Source: Bacillota bacterium (GTDB lineage Bacteria; Bacillota; Clostridia; Lachnospirales; Anaerotignaceae). From it: DNA of 45,295 nt. Location of the stretch: assembly GCA_022791155.1 (NCBI GenBank), contig JAAVYN010000022.1, positions 1-45,295 on the forward strand, in the 5' to 3' direction. The notes under the pieces are model-generated. The model saw nothing but the letters and a program-made list of their open reading frames with translations. It was not told where the DNA came from and made no database searches. The position numbers and the translations under genes are program-made. Shown piece by piece: positions 33,258-41,990 of the stretch. How positions within the stretch are numbered: position 1 is the stretch's first letter; every line of letters begins with the position of its first letter.

Positions 33258-35258
33258 ATGGAACAGCAAATGGAACTGAATTCAAAAAACACTGTGTTTG
33301 CCCTTGACATTGGGACAAGAAGCATCATTGGAATGGTGGGCTGTGTTGAAAACGGCAAAGTTAATATATTGGCCATTGAAAAGGCTGAACACACAAAACG
33401 CGCCATGCTTGACGGGCAAATTGAGGACATTGCCCAAGTGGCCAAAATTGCGGGAGACGTGAAAAACCGTCTTGAAACCAAATTGGGAATGACTTTTGAC
33501 AGAGTGAGCGTGGCCGCCGCCGGGCGTGCTCTTAAAACAGAACGCGCCTCATTTGAGCTTGAGCTTGACGACATACAGGTTATAACCGATGAAACAATAA
33601 GCCGCCTTGAAGCCGGGGCAATAAACGCGGCCGAGGAAGCCTTTGAAAGCAGCGACAATTCTGAACAGAGAAGGTTCTATCTTGTGGGGTATAACGTATG
33701 TCAATATTATCTTGACAACTATATGATGTCAAGCCTCAAAGATCACCGCGGAAAAAACATCAAAGTTGACATAATTGCCACATTTCTTCCTGGCGAGGTT
33801 GTGGACAGCCTTTATATGGCCATGTCCAAAATTGGGCTTGACATTGCCAGCATGACTCTGGAGCCCATAGCCGCCATAAACGCCGCCATACCAGAAAACC
33901 TGAGGCTTTTGAACCTTGTTTTGGTTGACATTGGCGCCGGAACAAGCGACATTGCCATATGCCGCGAGGGAAGCGTCATAGGCTATACAATGGCCACAGT
34001 GGCTGGAGACGAAATCACAGAAACAATCATGAAAAAATATCTTGTCGATTTTGAAACGGCCGAGCAAATCAAATTTCAGCTTGATGAAAATGAAGAACTG
34101 CATTTCACTGACATACTTGGGTTTGAACAGAGCATACCAAAAGACGACATCATGGACTGCATCAACGAAAACATAGCCTCACTTTGTGACGAAATTGGAA
34201 AACGCATTGTGGAGGTCAACGGCGGCGCGCCTTCAGCGCTGTTCCTTGCGGGAGGCGGAAGCAAGCTCAATGGCTTGAAAGATATAATCACAAAATCGCT
34301 TGAAATGGATCCCAAAAGGGTTGCCACTGCCGGAAACAATTTCCGCATGAGCGCATATTCCGATTCATATGATCTCAACGATCCGGAATATACAACGCCT
34401 TTAGGAATTGTTGTGTCGTCGGGGCTCAACCTCACAAATGATGGCTTCAGAGTTTTGCTTAACGGAAAAAGCGCCAAACTTTTCAGAAGCGGAACGTTCA
34501 CAGTTTTGAACCTTCTCATGATGAACGGCTATAGCTATCAGGACATAATGGGCCGCTCAGGGCAAAGCATAAGTGTCATAATCAACGGAAGAAGAAGAAT
34601 TTTCTATGGCTCAAAATCGGAACCGGCTGTTCTCACTGTCAATGGCAATGACGGAAAACTTTCGGACATTGTGCGCGCTGGCGACAACATAGTTTTCATT
34701 CCGGCGGTGAACGGGCGCGATGCCGATGTGCGTTTGACAGACATTGAAGGCGTTGTTCCCGGAATGGATGTGGTTGTCAACGGCGAAATTGTGCTTCCAA
34801 GCACAAAGCTTGAAAATGGCGACAATGTCACCTTTGAGCCGCTGAGCGAGGAATATTCCAACATGCTTAAAAACTATGGCTTGAATGACGAGGAAACTGA
34901 CAGTGGCCGTGATGACGGCAATGAACACAAAAGCACGGCTCAGAAAGAAGAAGATGCTTTTGAAAAACAGCAAGGCGATGAAAAACAGCAAAGAATTGAA
35001 AAACAAATTTCGACTGGTGAAGCCGAAGTTGCGAAACCGGCAGCCGAAACAGTTCAGTTTGTTGTGAACAATGTTCAAATTGTTTTGGAAAAGAAGAAAA
35101 ACAACGATCCATATTATCTCATGGACATGCTTCAGCATTCGGGGCTCAATTTGGAAGGGCTCAAAAACCCCGTTGTTATAAAAGTCAATGGTGAGGAACG
35201 GCCTTTTGGGCACGAACTGAAATTTGGGGATCGTGTTGAAATATATGAAAAGAAGTGA
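33258..35258 (+). CDS. FtsA-like actin-fold protein with long C-terminal extension
   Basis: 666 residues, against about 420 for FtsA. AAGGA lies before the ATG. Residues ~1-380 form an FtsA/PilM-type ATPase: FALDIGTRSIIGMVG (phosphate 1), LVDIGAGTSDIAI (phosphate 2), LAGGGSKLNGL (adenosine) and the SHS2-like insert. Residues ~400-545 contain beta-rich repeats of the type VLTVNGNDGKLSDIVRAGD and VVVNGEIVLPSTKLENGD. A Glu/Lys/Gln-rich linker (~550-600) and a last similar beta unit follow (VIKVNGEERPFGHELKFGD). There is no C-terminal amphipathic membrane helix as in true FtsA, so a role in division is uncertain. Confidence 0.8.
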   Translation: MEQQMELNSKNTVFALDIGTRSIIGMVGCVENGKVNILAIEKAEHTKRAMLDGQIEDIAQVAKIAGDVKNRLETKLGMTFDRVSVAAAGRALKTERASFELELDDIQVITDETISRLEAGAINAAEEAFESSDNSEQRRFYLVGYNVCQYYLDNYMMSSLKDHRGKNIKVDIIATFLPGEVVDSLYMAMSKIGLDIASMTLEPIAAINAAIPENLRLLNLVLVDIGAGTSDIAICREGSVIGYTMATVAGDEITETIMKKYLVDFETAEQIKFQLDENEELHFTDILGFEQSIPKDDIMDCINENIASLCDEIGKRIVEVNGGAPSALFLAGGGSKLNGLKDIITKSLEMDPKRVATAGNNFRMSAYSDSYDLNDPEYTTPLGIVVSSGLNLTNDGFRVLLNGKSAKLFRSGTFTVLNLLMMNGYSYQDIMGRSGQSISVIINGRRRIFYGSKSEPAVLTVNGNDGKLSDIVRAGDNIVFIPAVNGRDADVRLTDIEGVVPGMDVVVNGEIVLPSTKLENGDNVTFEPLSEEYSNMLKNYGLNDEETDSGRDDGNEHKSTAQKEEDAFEKQQGDEKQQRIEKQISTGEAEVAKPAAETVQFVVNNVQIVLEKKKNNDPYYLMDMLQHSGLNLEGLKNPVVIKVNGEERPFGHELKFGDRVEIYEKK

Positions 35259-35322
35259 TTTTTCTGAAAAGCGGTTTGGGAACATGCTTTTTGGCTGTCA
35301 CTTTGCGCTTTATGTGTGATAT

Positions 35323-35356
35323 ACCGCCGCCGTCAATTTGTATTGCGGCGGTTTTT
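35323..35356 (+). terminator. Terminator of the FtsA-like gene
   Basis: ACCGCCGC (35323-35330) pairs perfectly with GCGGCGGT (35345-35352), followed by TTTTT. The following 35357-35714 shows no feature beyond AT-rich promoter-like boxes near 35590. Confidence 0.85.
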
Positions 35357-35714
35357 GTCTTCAGTTGACAATGGAGCAAATGGTTTTTGGGGAAAGCGGT
35401 TTTGTCATTTTTGAATGTGTGATGAAGTTTGTTGCAAAATGACTGGCAGAGGGTTTGAACTGCATTTGATTTTGAGAACTTTTTGTTAAAGCTTTTTGGC
35501 AAACCGGGCCGCGTTGGGGGAGCGTTTTATGTTTTTGAAAACGCGCTTGAAAAACTGATTTTTGAAAACATAAGTGACCGCCATAATTTTTTGTGATATG
35601 ATAGCATTTGAAAAATGCTTGCTTTTGACAGCAAAAAAAGAAATTTTCAAAGTTCTGTTTGATGATTGCAATCAGGCTTGAAAACAGCACAAATAAAAAT
35701 ATAGGAGGCTGCAT

Positions 35715-36557
35715 ATGAGAGACATTGACACAAGTCAAATTGTGGAAGCTGTGAAAAAAATGTGCATTGAAGCCAACTGTTTTCTCAACAGTGACGTTTG
35801 TCATGCACTTGAGGAGGCCGAAAAAAACGAAATTTCGCCCATAGGCCGTGAAATGCTGCGGCAGATCAATGAAAATGCCAAAATTGCAAGGCGTGAAAAT
35901 GTTCCCATTTGTCAGGACACGGGCCTTGCCGTCATTTTTGTGGAAATTGGGCAGGAGGTTCACATCACAGGCGGAAGCTTGAAAGAGGCGCTCAATGAGG
36001 GCGTGCGCCGGGGCTATTGTGAGGGATATTTGAGAAAATCTGTTGTTGCAGATCCGTTCATGAGAGTGAACACAAACGACAACACGCCGGCTGTGATCCA
36101 CTATGAAATTGTGGAGGGCGACAGGCTCAAAATTGAGATTGCGCCAAAGGGCGCCGGAAGCGAAAACATGAGCAAAATTTTCATGCTGAAACCAGCCGAT
36201 GGAATTGAGGGGGCCAAAAAGGCCATTTTGGAGACTGTTGAGGCCGCCGGGCCAAATCCGTGCCCGCCAATTGTTGTTGGAGTTGGCTGCGGCGGAAACT
36301 TTGAAACAGCGGCAATTTTGGCAAAGAAAGCGCTTTTGCGCCCTGTGGGCGTTCACAATGAAAATGAACACATAAAGGAAATGGAGACAGAGCTTTTGGA
36401 AAAGATCAACAAAACGGGCATAGGCCCTCAAGGGCTGGGAGGCATGACAACGGCGCTTGGCGTGAATGTTGAAGTTGCCGCAACCCACATTGCGTGCATG
36501 CCCGTGGCCGTCAACATAAGCTGTCACGTGACGCGTCATGCCACGTGCGTTTTATAA
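35715..36557 (+). CDS. Fumarate hydratase class I, alpha subunit
   Basis: 280 residues with ATAGGAGGC before the ATG. This is the iron-sulfur half of the two-subunit class I fumarase/tartrate dehydratase family: PICQDTGLAVIFVEIGQ, then GCGGNFETAAILAKKALL and GPQGLGGMTTALGV. Cysteines in ICQDTG, VGCGGN and SCHVTRH are the [4Fe-4S] ligands. It interconverts fumarate and malate; L-tartrate dehydratase is the alternative. The beta subunit follows 13 bases later. Confidence 0.93.
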   Translation: MRDIDTSQIVEAVKKMCIEANCFLNSDVCHALEEAEKNEISPIGREMLRQINENAKIARRENVPICQDTGLAVIFVEIGQEVHITGGSLKEALNEGVRRGYCEGYLRKSVVADPFMRVNTNDNTPAVIHYEIVEGDRLKIEIAPKGAGSENMSKIFMLKPADGIEGAKKAILETVEAAGPNPCPPIVVGVGCGGNFETAAILAKKALLRPVGVHNENEHIKEMETELLEKINKTGIGPQGLGGMTTALGVNVEVAATHIACMPVAVNISCHVTRHATCVL

Positions 36558-36570
36558 AGGGGGAAGAAAA

Positions 36571-37161
36571 ATGGCTGTGAAAATAGAAACGCCGCTCACA
36601 AAAGAAAAATGTTCTTCTTTGAGAAGCGGCGACATTGTGGAGATAACAGGAACAATATACACAGCGCGAGACGCGGCGCACAAAAGAATGACAGAGGAAT
36701 ATGAAAAAACAGGAAAATTCCCTTTTGAAATGAAAAATTCTATAATATATTATGCCGGGCCTTCTCCAGCAAAGCCCGGACAGGTCATTGGTTCTGCCGG
36801 GCCAACAACTTCCTATCGAATGGATTCATACGCGCCGTTTTTGCTTGACAAAGGGGAAACGGGAATGATTGGAAAGGGCGACCGTTCTGAAGCTGTCACA
36901 GAGGCCATGAAACGAAACGGAGCTGTATATTTTGCGGCAACGGGCGGCGCGGCGGCGCTTATATCAAACAGCATAAAAAAGGCGCGCGTGATTGCATACA
37001 GCGATTTGGGAGCAGAGGCTGTGCATGAACTGTATGTTGAGAATTTCCCGGCCGTTGTTGTCATAGACTGTCAGGGAAACAACCTTTATAAGGCTGAAAA
37101 GGAAAAATATAGAAATATTCTTTCTGAAAAACAAGCTCCAAAAGGTTTGGAGACGGTGTAG
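36571..37161 (+). CDS. Fumarate hydratase class I, beta subunit
   Basis: 196 residues from the ATG at 36571, with AAAGGGGGAAG upstream. It is the C-terminal half of class I fumarase: RSGDIVEITGTIYTARDAAH, YYAGPSPAKPGQVIGSAGPT and the GKGDRSEAVTEAMKRNGAVY block. Together with the alpha subunit it makes an oxygen-sensitive enzyme typical of strict anaerobes. Confidence 0.93.
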   Translation: MAVKIETPLTKEKCSSLRSGDIVEITGTIYTARDAAHKRMTEEYEKTGKFPFEMKNSIIYYAGPSPAKPGQVIGSAGPTTSYRMDSYAPFLLDKGETGMIGKGDRSEAVTEAMKRNGAVYFAATGGAAALISNSIKKARVIAYSDLGAEAVHELYVENFPAVVVIDCQGNNLYKAEKEKYRNILSEKQAPKGLETV

Positions 37162-37276
37162 AGGGAATGAAAAATATTTTATTAAGGCCATGTCAATGTT
37201 TGTGGAGAAGAACACTTTTTGCGAACTGTGATTGATTGCGATGACAGTGAATGTTTGTTCTGCCAAAATAGTTTTG

Positions 37277-37305
37277 TTGACATTTATTGTTGATGATGAT
37301 AAAAT
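37277..37305 (+). promoter_or_regulatory. lrgAB promoter
   Basis: TTGACA at 37277-37282, a 17-base spacer and TAAAAT at 37300-37305, about 60 bases before lrgA. Confidence 0.7.
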
Positions 37306-37363
37306 ATTTTTCAGTTTTATGAGCCAACTATTGAATTATTGTTAGATTAGAGGTTGATGATGA

Positions 37364-37726
37364 ATGAAAATTCTTAAACAGCTTGCCGCAATATCAGCGG
37401 TGTGCATAGCGGGAGAGGCCATATCAGCGCTGCTGCCAGTGACGTTCCCAGGCAGTGTGATAAGCATGATAATTGTTTTTCTGCTGCTGTTTTTCAAGTT
37501 CATAAAAGAGGAGGCCATAAAAGAAACATCGGATTTTCTTTTGGGGAACATGGCGTTTTTCTTTGTTCCGGCGGCAACGGCAATCATAGAAAAATATGAC
37601 TTTCTGAAAGGAAGCATAATGATAATTGTTTTTATAAGCATAATATGCACGTTTATAACATTTATTGTCACATATTATACAGTTTGTTTTGTGTCATACA
37701 TGCAAAACAGGAGGTGCAAAAAATGA
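37364..37726 (+). CDS. lrgA: CidA/LrgA family membrane protein
   Basis: 120 residues, four hydrophobic helices and a basic C-terminal tail (YMQNRRCKK). The family motif LPVTFPGSVISMIIVFLLLF is intact, followed by FLLGNMAFFFVPAATAIIE. Holin-like LrgA/CidA proteins work with LrgB; in other Firmicutes the pair affects autolysis or pyruvate and glycolate transport. The stop overlaps the lrgB start by four bases, so the two are translationally coupled. Confidence 0.9.
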   Translation: MKILKQLAAISAVCIAGEAISALLPVTFPGSVISMIIVFLLLFFKFIKEEAIKETSDFLLGNMAFFFVPAATAIIEKYDFLKGSIMIIVFISIICTFITFIVTYYTVCFVSYMQNRRCKK

Positions 37727-38403
37727 AAGATGTTGTGGTGAATACACAGGTTTTTGGCTTGTTTTTGAGCCTTGCAACATATGTGGCGGGCCTGAAAATG
37801 AAGGAGAGATTCAAAACGCCTTTTGCCAATCCGCTTTTCATAGCAATTGCTTTAACAATAGCTGTTTTGGCTGTTTTTGACATACCTTTTGAAAGCTACA
37901 ACAAAGGCGGCGCGGCAATAAACCTTTTGCTCACACCGGCCACGGCGGTTCTTGGTCTTTCAATATACAGACAGTTTGAAACTTTGAAAAAAAACTTCCT
38001 TCCAATTGTTGTTGGCTGTTTTGTTGGAGGGTTTGTGTCCATTGTGTGTTCCATATTTTTTTGCCGTCTTTTCAAGCTTCATGAGACAATTGAAGCCTCA
38101 CTTGTTCCACGCGCTGTGACAAGCCCAATTGCAATGGAAATTTCAGCAGCGCTGGGCGGCATTGTGCCTGTCACGGTTGCAGTGGTTATATTTTCGGGCA
38201 TAATTGGCGCTGTGTTTGCCCCAATATTCATCAAGGCGCTGAAGCTCAAAAACAGAGTTGCCGTTGGAGTTGCAATTGGCGTGAGTTCATCGGCGGCCGG
38301 AACGTCAAAGGCCATTGAAATTGGTGAAGTTGAGGGCGCCATGAGCGGGCTTGCCGTGGGCATAACAGGCATTGTGACAGTGGCGTTTGCCATGTTCATG
38401 TGA
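37723..38403 (+). CDS. lrgB: LrgB family membrane protein
   Basis: 226 residues from the ATG at 37723, with CAGGAGGTG upstream inside the end of lrgA. It is a polytopic membrane protein of about seven helices with the LrgB signatures LLTPATAVLGLSIYRQ, PRAVTSPIAMEISAALGGI and the C-terminal GVSSSAAGTSKAIEIGEVEG. It acts with LrgA. The convergent regulator downstream (38697-39368) is a neighbour, not a proven controller. Confidence 0.92.
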   Translation: MKDVVVNTQVFGLFLSLATYVAGLKMKERFKTPFANPLFIAIALTIAVLAVFDIPFESYNKGGAAINLLLTPATAVLGLSIYRQFETLKKNFLPIVVGCFVGGFVSIVCSIFFCRLFKLHETIEASLVPRAVTSPIAMEISAALGGIVPVTVAVVIFSGIIGAVFAPIFIKALKLKNRVAVGVAIGVSSSAAGTSKAIEIGEVEGAMSGLAVGITGIVTVAFAMFM

Positions 38404-38644
38404 AAGACAGAAGCGCAAAAAAGCAGCCACAAATCAAACAAATTGAAAACTGATTGTTGAAAATGGTTTTATGAAATTGAATGAAGCTTGAAAGCATATA
38501 ATGGCCGCAATGGAAGTTTCAAGACAGATTTGTTTGGGAACATGCAAAAAAGCAAACAAAAGCCATGAAATGGCGTTGACAAATTTGTTACATTCATATG
38601 CATCATTCAAACAAAACCAGTTTGGTTTGCAATTTTGATGATAT

Positions 38645-38681
38645 AAAAAAGCCCAAAATGTTTGTGGTGAACATTTTGGGC
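38645..38681 (-). terminator. Terminator of the YheO-type regulator gene
   Basis: GCCCAAAATGTT (38651-38662) and AACATTTTGGGC (38670-38681) pair perfectly over 12 bases. On the minus strand they are followed by TTTTTTATAT. Confidence 0.85.
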
Positions 38682-38696
38682 AAATGGTGACAATGG

Positions 38697-39368
38697 TCAT
38701 TTTTTGTTTATGTTTCTTATGTGCATATAGACAGTGTTTTTTGATATTCCCATCATGTCGGCGATCTTGACAACGGCATCTTTGAAGTTGAATATGCCCT
38801 TGTCGTTTAATATTGCAATGATTTCTTTGTTTTTGTTTGAAGTTGGAATTGTTCTGTCGTTGTATACACGGGCAGAAGCATCTTTGAGCGTGACTTTGAG
38901 AAGCTCGTCAACATCCTCAACAAAGTTTTCAGCAAAACCATGTGTGCTTTCATCATCGGCGCCAAAGGGCGTGAGGCTTTTGACAAGGCTTTCAATTGAC
39001 GTGTTCATATATAGATTTATGCAGAGAATGCCAATGACATTGCCTTTTTCGCCTGTGATGGCAATGGAAGTTGATTTGAGCACATCGCCTTTTGGCGTTT
39101 TGTTGAAATATGACATATATTTTTTGTGATCACTCTTGTTCAAATTGTTGGCCATTGTGAGGCCAAGATCTGTTATGGGCGAGCCTTCTTTTCTTCCGGT
39201 GTGGTATCCGTTGAGTATTTTGATGACGGAGTGTTCCAAATTGCCAAGGCTGTGGATGACAATTTCATATCCGCCGCCAAGGTAGTTGGCCAATCCTTCT
39301 GCAAGAAGTTTATATGATTCAAGTATGGCTAAATCGCCTTTGGAAAGAACAACCGGCTTTTGTTTCAT
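38697..39368 (-). CDS. YheO/DauR-type transcriptional regulator (PAS-like + HTH)
   Basis: 223 residues from the ATG at 39368, with GGAGGCC upstream; the frame extends to 39500 without a site. Residues ~10-130 form the YheO-like sensor domain (LLAEGLANYLGGGYEIVIHSL, then AITGEKGNVIGILCINLYMN). Residues ~175-223 form a helix-turn-helix ending DAVVKIADMMGISKNTVYMH. Such proteins often control amino-acid or small-molecule catabolism; the ligand here is unknown. Confidence 0.85.
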   Translation of the reverse strand: MKQKPVVLSKGDLAILESYKLLAEGLANYLGGGYEIVIHSLGNLEHSVIKILNGYHTGRKEGSPITDLGLTMANNLNKSDHKKYMSYFNKTPKGDVLKSTSIAITGEKGNVIGILCINLYMNTSIESLVKSLTPFGADDESTHGFAENFVEDVDELLKVTLKDASARVYNDRTIPTSNKNKEIIAILNDKGIFNFKDAVVKIADMMGISKNTVYMHIRNINKK

Positions 39369-39429
39369 GTTAAAGGCCTCCTTGATAAAAATTTTTAATG
39401 CCCAAAAATAGATTTTTGTGTATAATTTT

Positions 39430-39457
39430 AGTATATACATTTTTCGCCATTTATCAA
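39430..39457 (-). promoter_or_regulatory. Promoter of the YheO-type regulator
   Basis: On the minus strand TTGATA (39457-39452), a 16-base spacer and TATACT (39435-39430). Confidence 0.5.
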
Positions 39458-39701
39458 TACATTTTAAAATAATTATTGACATTATAGTGATTTTGAACAA
39501 TAATTATTATGATAAAACGTGTTTTTTCTAAATATAATGGCGGTGTGCTGGCAAATTTTTGCATATGCCATGATATAATATGTCAGAATGACGTTTTGTC
39601 TGAATTATAAACAAAGCATTTGGCCATGGTTTTTTGTTCATTGCAAAAATGCGTGTGTTTAATGAATTGAAGGCATTATAAATTTAAGCGGGGGCGGAAT
39701 T

Positions 39702-39893
39702 GTGTCTAAAAAAGTTTCGGAATTTGACAGATATGCAAGAATGAAAAAAATGGAAAAGGAGGCCGAGGCTGAAAAAAGGCGCGAAAAATTTTTTGAAATG
39801 AAGCACAAGGGGAGGCCGAAAGCTTCTGGAGAGGGAGCGTGTCGGAAAAACATTGGTTTGATCTATGATGAATTTGAGGACTTTGATTTTTGA
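39702..39893 (+). CDS. Small charged protein, unknown function
   Basis: 63 residues from a GTG start at 39702 behind a G-rich stretch (GCGGGGGCGG). It is highly charged: EFDRYARMKKMEKEAEAEKR, then KHKGRPKASGEG and an acidic end DEFEDFDF, with a helical middle. No family is recognised. The ordered pattern of charge argues for a real gene, but the weak start leaves doubt. Confidence 0.45.
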   Translation: MSKKVSEFDRYARMKKMEKEAEAEKRREKFFEMKHKGRPKASGEGACRKNIGLIYDEFEDFDF

Positions 39894-39989
39894 AAAGCCA
39901 TGTGTCAGAAGGCTGACTTGTCAACTGTTGAAAATTGTTTTGATGTCAACTTGCGTGGGCGGGCCAAAGAAATGGCTCAAAATGGAGAG

Positions 39990-40255
39990 TTTCCCGAAGG
40001 GAAATTCGAGAGCTTGCTGTGCGAACCGCGTGAGAGCCGCGGCGCGCAACGAAGTGGAGCGTTTCCCGAAGGGAAATTCGAGAGCTTGCTGTGCCCCTCC
40101 CACGGTCTTAAATGCCATTTAGAAGAACATGAATTTATAAAATAATAGCTGTAAATTGCAGTTTGAAAAAGTATAGTTTTTCAAATTTATGCCAAATGGT
40201 CTTTTAACTTTTTGAAAATTCCCAATAGCGTTAAACATTAACAAAGGCTAAAACT
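39990..40255 (+). repeat. Modular hairpin repeat, two modules plus long tail
   Basis: The core TTCGAGAGCTTGCT occurs at 40005 and 40077 (72 bases apart). Each is preceded by the TTTCCCGAAGGGAAA hairpin, and a CCGCG-TGAGAGC-CGCGG hairpin lies between them. The tail begins CCCCTCCCACGGTCTTAAAT at 40093 and later holds an inverted repeat TTTGAAAAA...TTTTTCAAA (40161-40184), then GCCAAATGG. The tail middle (40130-40160) differs from the other copies. Confidence 0.85.
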
Positions 40256-40289
40256 TGAACTGCCGACAAAAAGCGTGGCCAAACAGGGG

Positions 40290-40430
40290 AGGGTGTGGGA
40301 GGGGCATTCGGCCCTCGCAACTCCGAGATTGCCCCTCCCACGGTCTTAAATGCCATTTGGAAAGCTAAAATTGACCAGATAATAACTAATAACGAAATTT
40401 GAAAACCTATACTTTTTGTATAATTTTATA
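40290..40430 (+). repeat. Compact repeat element: perfect 12-base palindrome plus tail
   Basis: GTGGGAGGGGCA (40295-40306) and TGCCCCTCCCAC (40330-40341) are perfect inverses around 23 bases. The family tail follows at once (CGGTCTTAAATGCCATTTGG, then AAAGCTAAAATTGACCAGAT). It has tail and boundary sequences without the internal modules, so it looks like a minimal or emptied copy. Confidence 0.8.
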
Positions 40431-40535
40431 TGATTTGGGGAGTCCATGTCAACCATTCCGCACAAAAATAATTCAAAACAAAAACGCATTGCGGCATATT
40501 TATTATAATTTTTAATAAATATAAAAATCGCTATT

Positions 40536-40563
40536 GAAAAATAAATTTGTTATGATATAATTA
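40536..40563 (+). promoter_or_regulatory. serC-serA promoter
   Basis: TTGAAA near 40536-40541 and TATAAT near 40558-40563 with a 16-base spacer, about 60 bases before the T-box leader. A perfect palindrome, TTGTATACAA, lies about 30 bases further downstream. Confidence 0.5.
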
Positions 40564-40619
40564 TTTTTAATTTTATTTTTGAAAATTGTATACAAAATAA
40601 AATGACGATGACAAAAGCT

Positions 40620-40842
40620 AAGTTTGAGAAGGCAAACTCAGAGAGCCGGCGTTTGGTGCAAGCCGGATTTGCGCATATCAAATGTTCCACTTTTACAGTT
40701 GCCGGCGATGAGCCGGAAGGGTTCGCCCTTTAACGCGGCAAGAGAGGGCATTGGTTTTGACCATGCCAATTCGGGTGGCAACGCGGGAATTTCCCGTCCC
40801 AAAACGTGTTTGCTTTCAAGCGGCGTTTGGGACGGTTTTTTT
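40620..40842 (+). promoter_or_regulatory. T-box leader, serine-specific (specifier TCC)
   Basis: Stem I starts with the typical AGAGAGCCGGCGTTTGGTGC pattern. The specifier region reads GTTCCACTTTTACAGTTGCC, which places the serine codon TCC at 40686-40688. The T-box core is GGGTGGCAACGCGGG (40773-40787). The terminator follows: CCGTCCCAAAACG against CGTTTGGGACGG, then seven T's (40794-40842). Uncharged tRNA-Ser should pair with the specifier and with the TGGC bulge to favour antitermination, so the serine synthesis genes are expressed when serine runs low. The TGGC rather than TGGT bulge corresponds to a tRNA discriminator G, as tRNA-Ser has. Confidence 0.92.
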
Positions 40843-40880
40843 GTTATAACAAAGTTATCTGTTTCAAGGAGGACATATAT

Positions 40881-41969
40881 ATGAACAGAGTTTTTAATTT
40901 TTCAGCCGGGCCTTCAATGCTTCCTTTAGAAGTTCTTGAAAAAGCCCAAAAAGAATTTGTCAGCTATGGCGAAACGGGCATGTCTGTGATGGAGATGAGC
41001 CACCGCTCCAAAGACTATGAAAACATAATCTTTTCGGCAGAAGCCACACTCAGGGAGCTTATGAACATTCCTGAAAACTACACAGTGCTATTTCTTCAGG
41101 GCGGAGGAAGCACCCAGTTTGCAATGATACCTCTCAATTTGATGAACAAAAACAACAAGGCCGATTATGTCAAAACAGGCCAATGGAGCAAAAAGGCTAT
41201 ATCCGAAGCTGAAAAATATGGCAAAGTGAACGTTGTTGCTTCTTCTGAAGATGCCGTTTTCAACTACATACCAGAGCTTGATTCTTCAAAGTTTGACAAA
41301 GACGCCGACTATTTCTATATGACGCTCAACAACACAATATATGGCACACATATCCCTGATTCCAAAATTTCTAACACAAATGGTGTGCCAATTGCAGCGG
41401 ACATGAGCTCAAACATATTGGCTGAAAAATATGACATATCGAAATTTGGCCTCATATTTGCCGGGGCACAAAAAAACCTTGGCCCCGCCGGAGTCACTGT
41501 TGTTATAATAAGAAACGATCTCATTGGGAATGAAATGGACATAACGCCAACAATGCTCAAATATTCAACTCATGCCAAAGAAAAATCGCTCTATAACACA
41601 CCCCCGACATATTCAATATATTTTGCCGGGCTTGTGTTTGAATGGGTGAAAAAAATGGGCGGCGTTGAAGCAATGGAAAAAATAAACCGCGAAAAAGCAG
41701 CAATGCTCTATGATTTTCTTGACAATTCAAAGCTTTTCAAAGGAACTGTTGTTCCAAAGGACAGATCGCTTATGAACGTTCCTTTCATTCTTCCAAACGA
41801 GGAGCTCAATTCAAAGTTTATAGCCGAGGCAAAGGCCAAAGGCTTTGTGAATTTGAAAGGCCACCGCACTGTTGGCGGCATGAGAGCTTCCATATACAAC
41901 GCAATGCCTGTTGACGGCGTCAAAAAGCTTGTTGAATTTATGGGCAAATTTGAAACTGAAAACAAATAA
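40881..41969 (+). CDS. serC: Phosphoserine aminotransferase
   Basis: 362 residues from the ATG at 40881, with AAGGAGGAC upstream; the longer open frame runs through the T-box terminator and is not used. Signatures are VFNFSAGPSMLP, VLFLQGGGSTQFAMIPLN and the PLP lysine in FAGAQKNLGPAGV. It converts 3-phosphohydroxypyruvate and glutamate to phosphoserine. It is the first gene after the T-box; serA follows 21 bases later. No serB phosphatase is in the window. Confidence 0.96.
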   Translation: MNRVFNFSAGPSMLPLEVLEKAQKEFVSYGETGMSVMEMSHRSKDYENIIFSAEATLRELMNIPENYTVLFLQGGGSTQFAMIPLNLMNKNNKADYVKTGQWSKKAISEAEKYGKVNVVASSEDAVFNYIPELDSSKFDKDADYFYMTLNNTIYGTHIPDSKISNTNGVPIAADMSSNILAEKYDISKFGLIFAGAQKNLGPAGVTVVIIRNDLIGNEMDITPTMLKYSTHAKEKSLYNTPPTYSIYFAGLVFEWVKKMGGVEAMEKINREKAAMLYDFLDNSKLFKGTVVPKDRSLMNVPFILPNEELNSKFIAEAKAKGFVNLKGHRTVGGMRASIYNAMPVDGVKKLVEFMGKFETENK

Positions 41970-41990
41970 TGAACGTGGAGGAAACACAAC

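Noticed and set aside
36538-36570. Fumarase beta subunit starting at 36538, overlapping the alpha gene
   Set aside because: The ATG at 36571 has AAAGGGGGAAG at correct spacing and gives the usual N-terminus.
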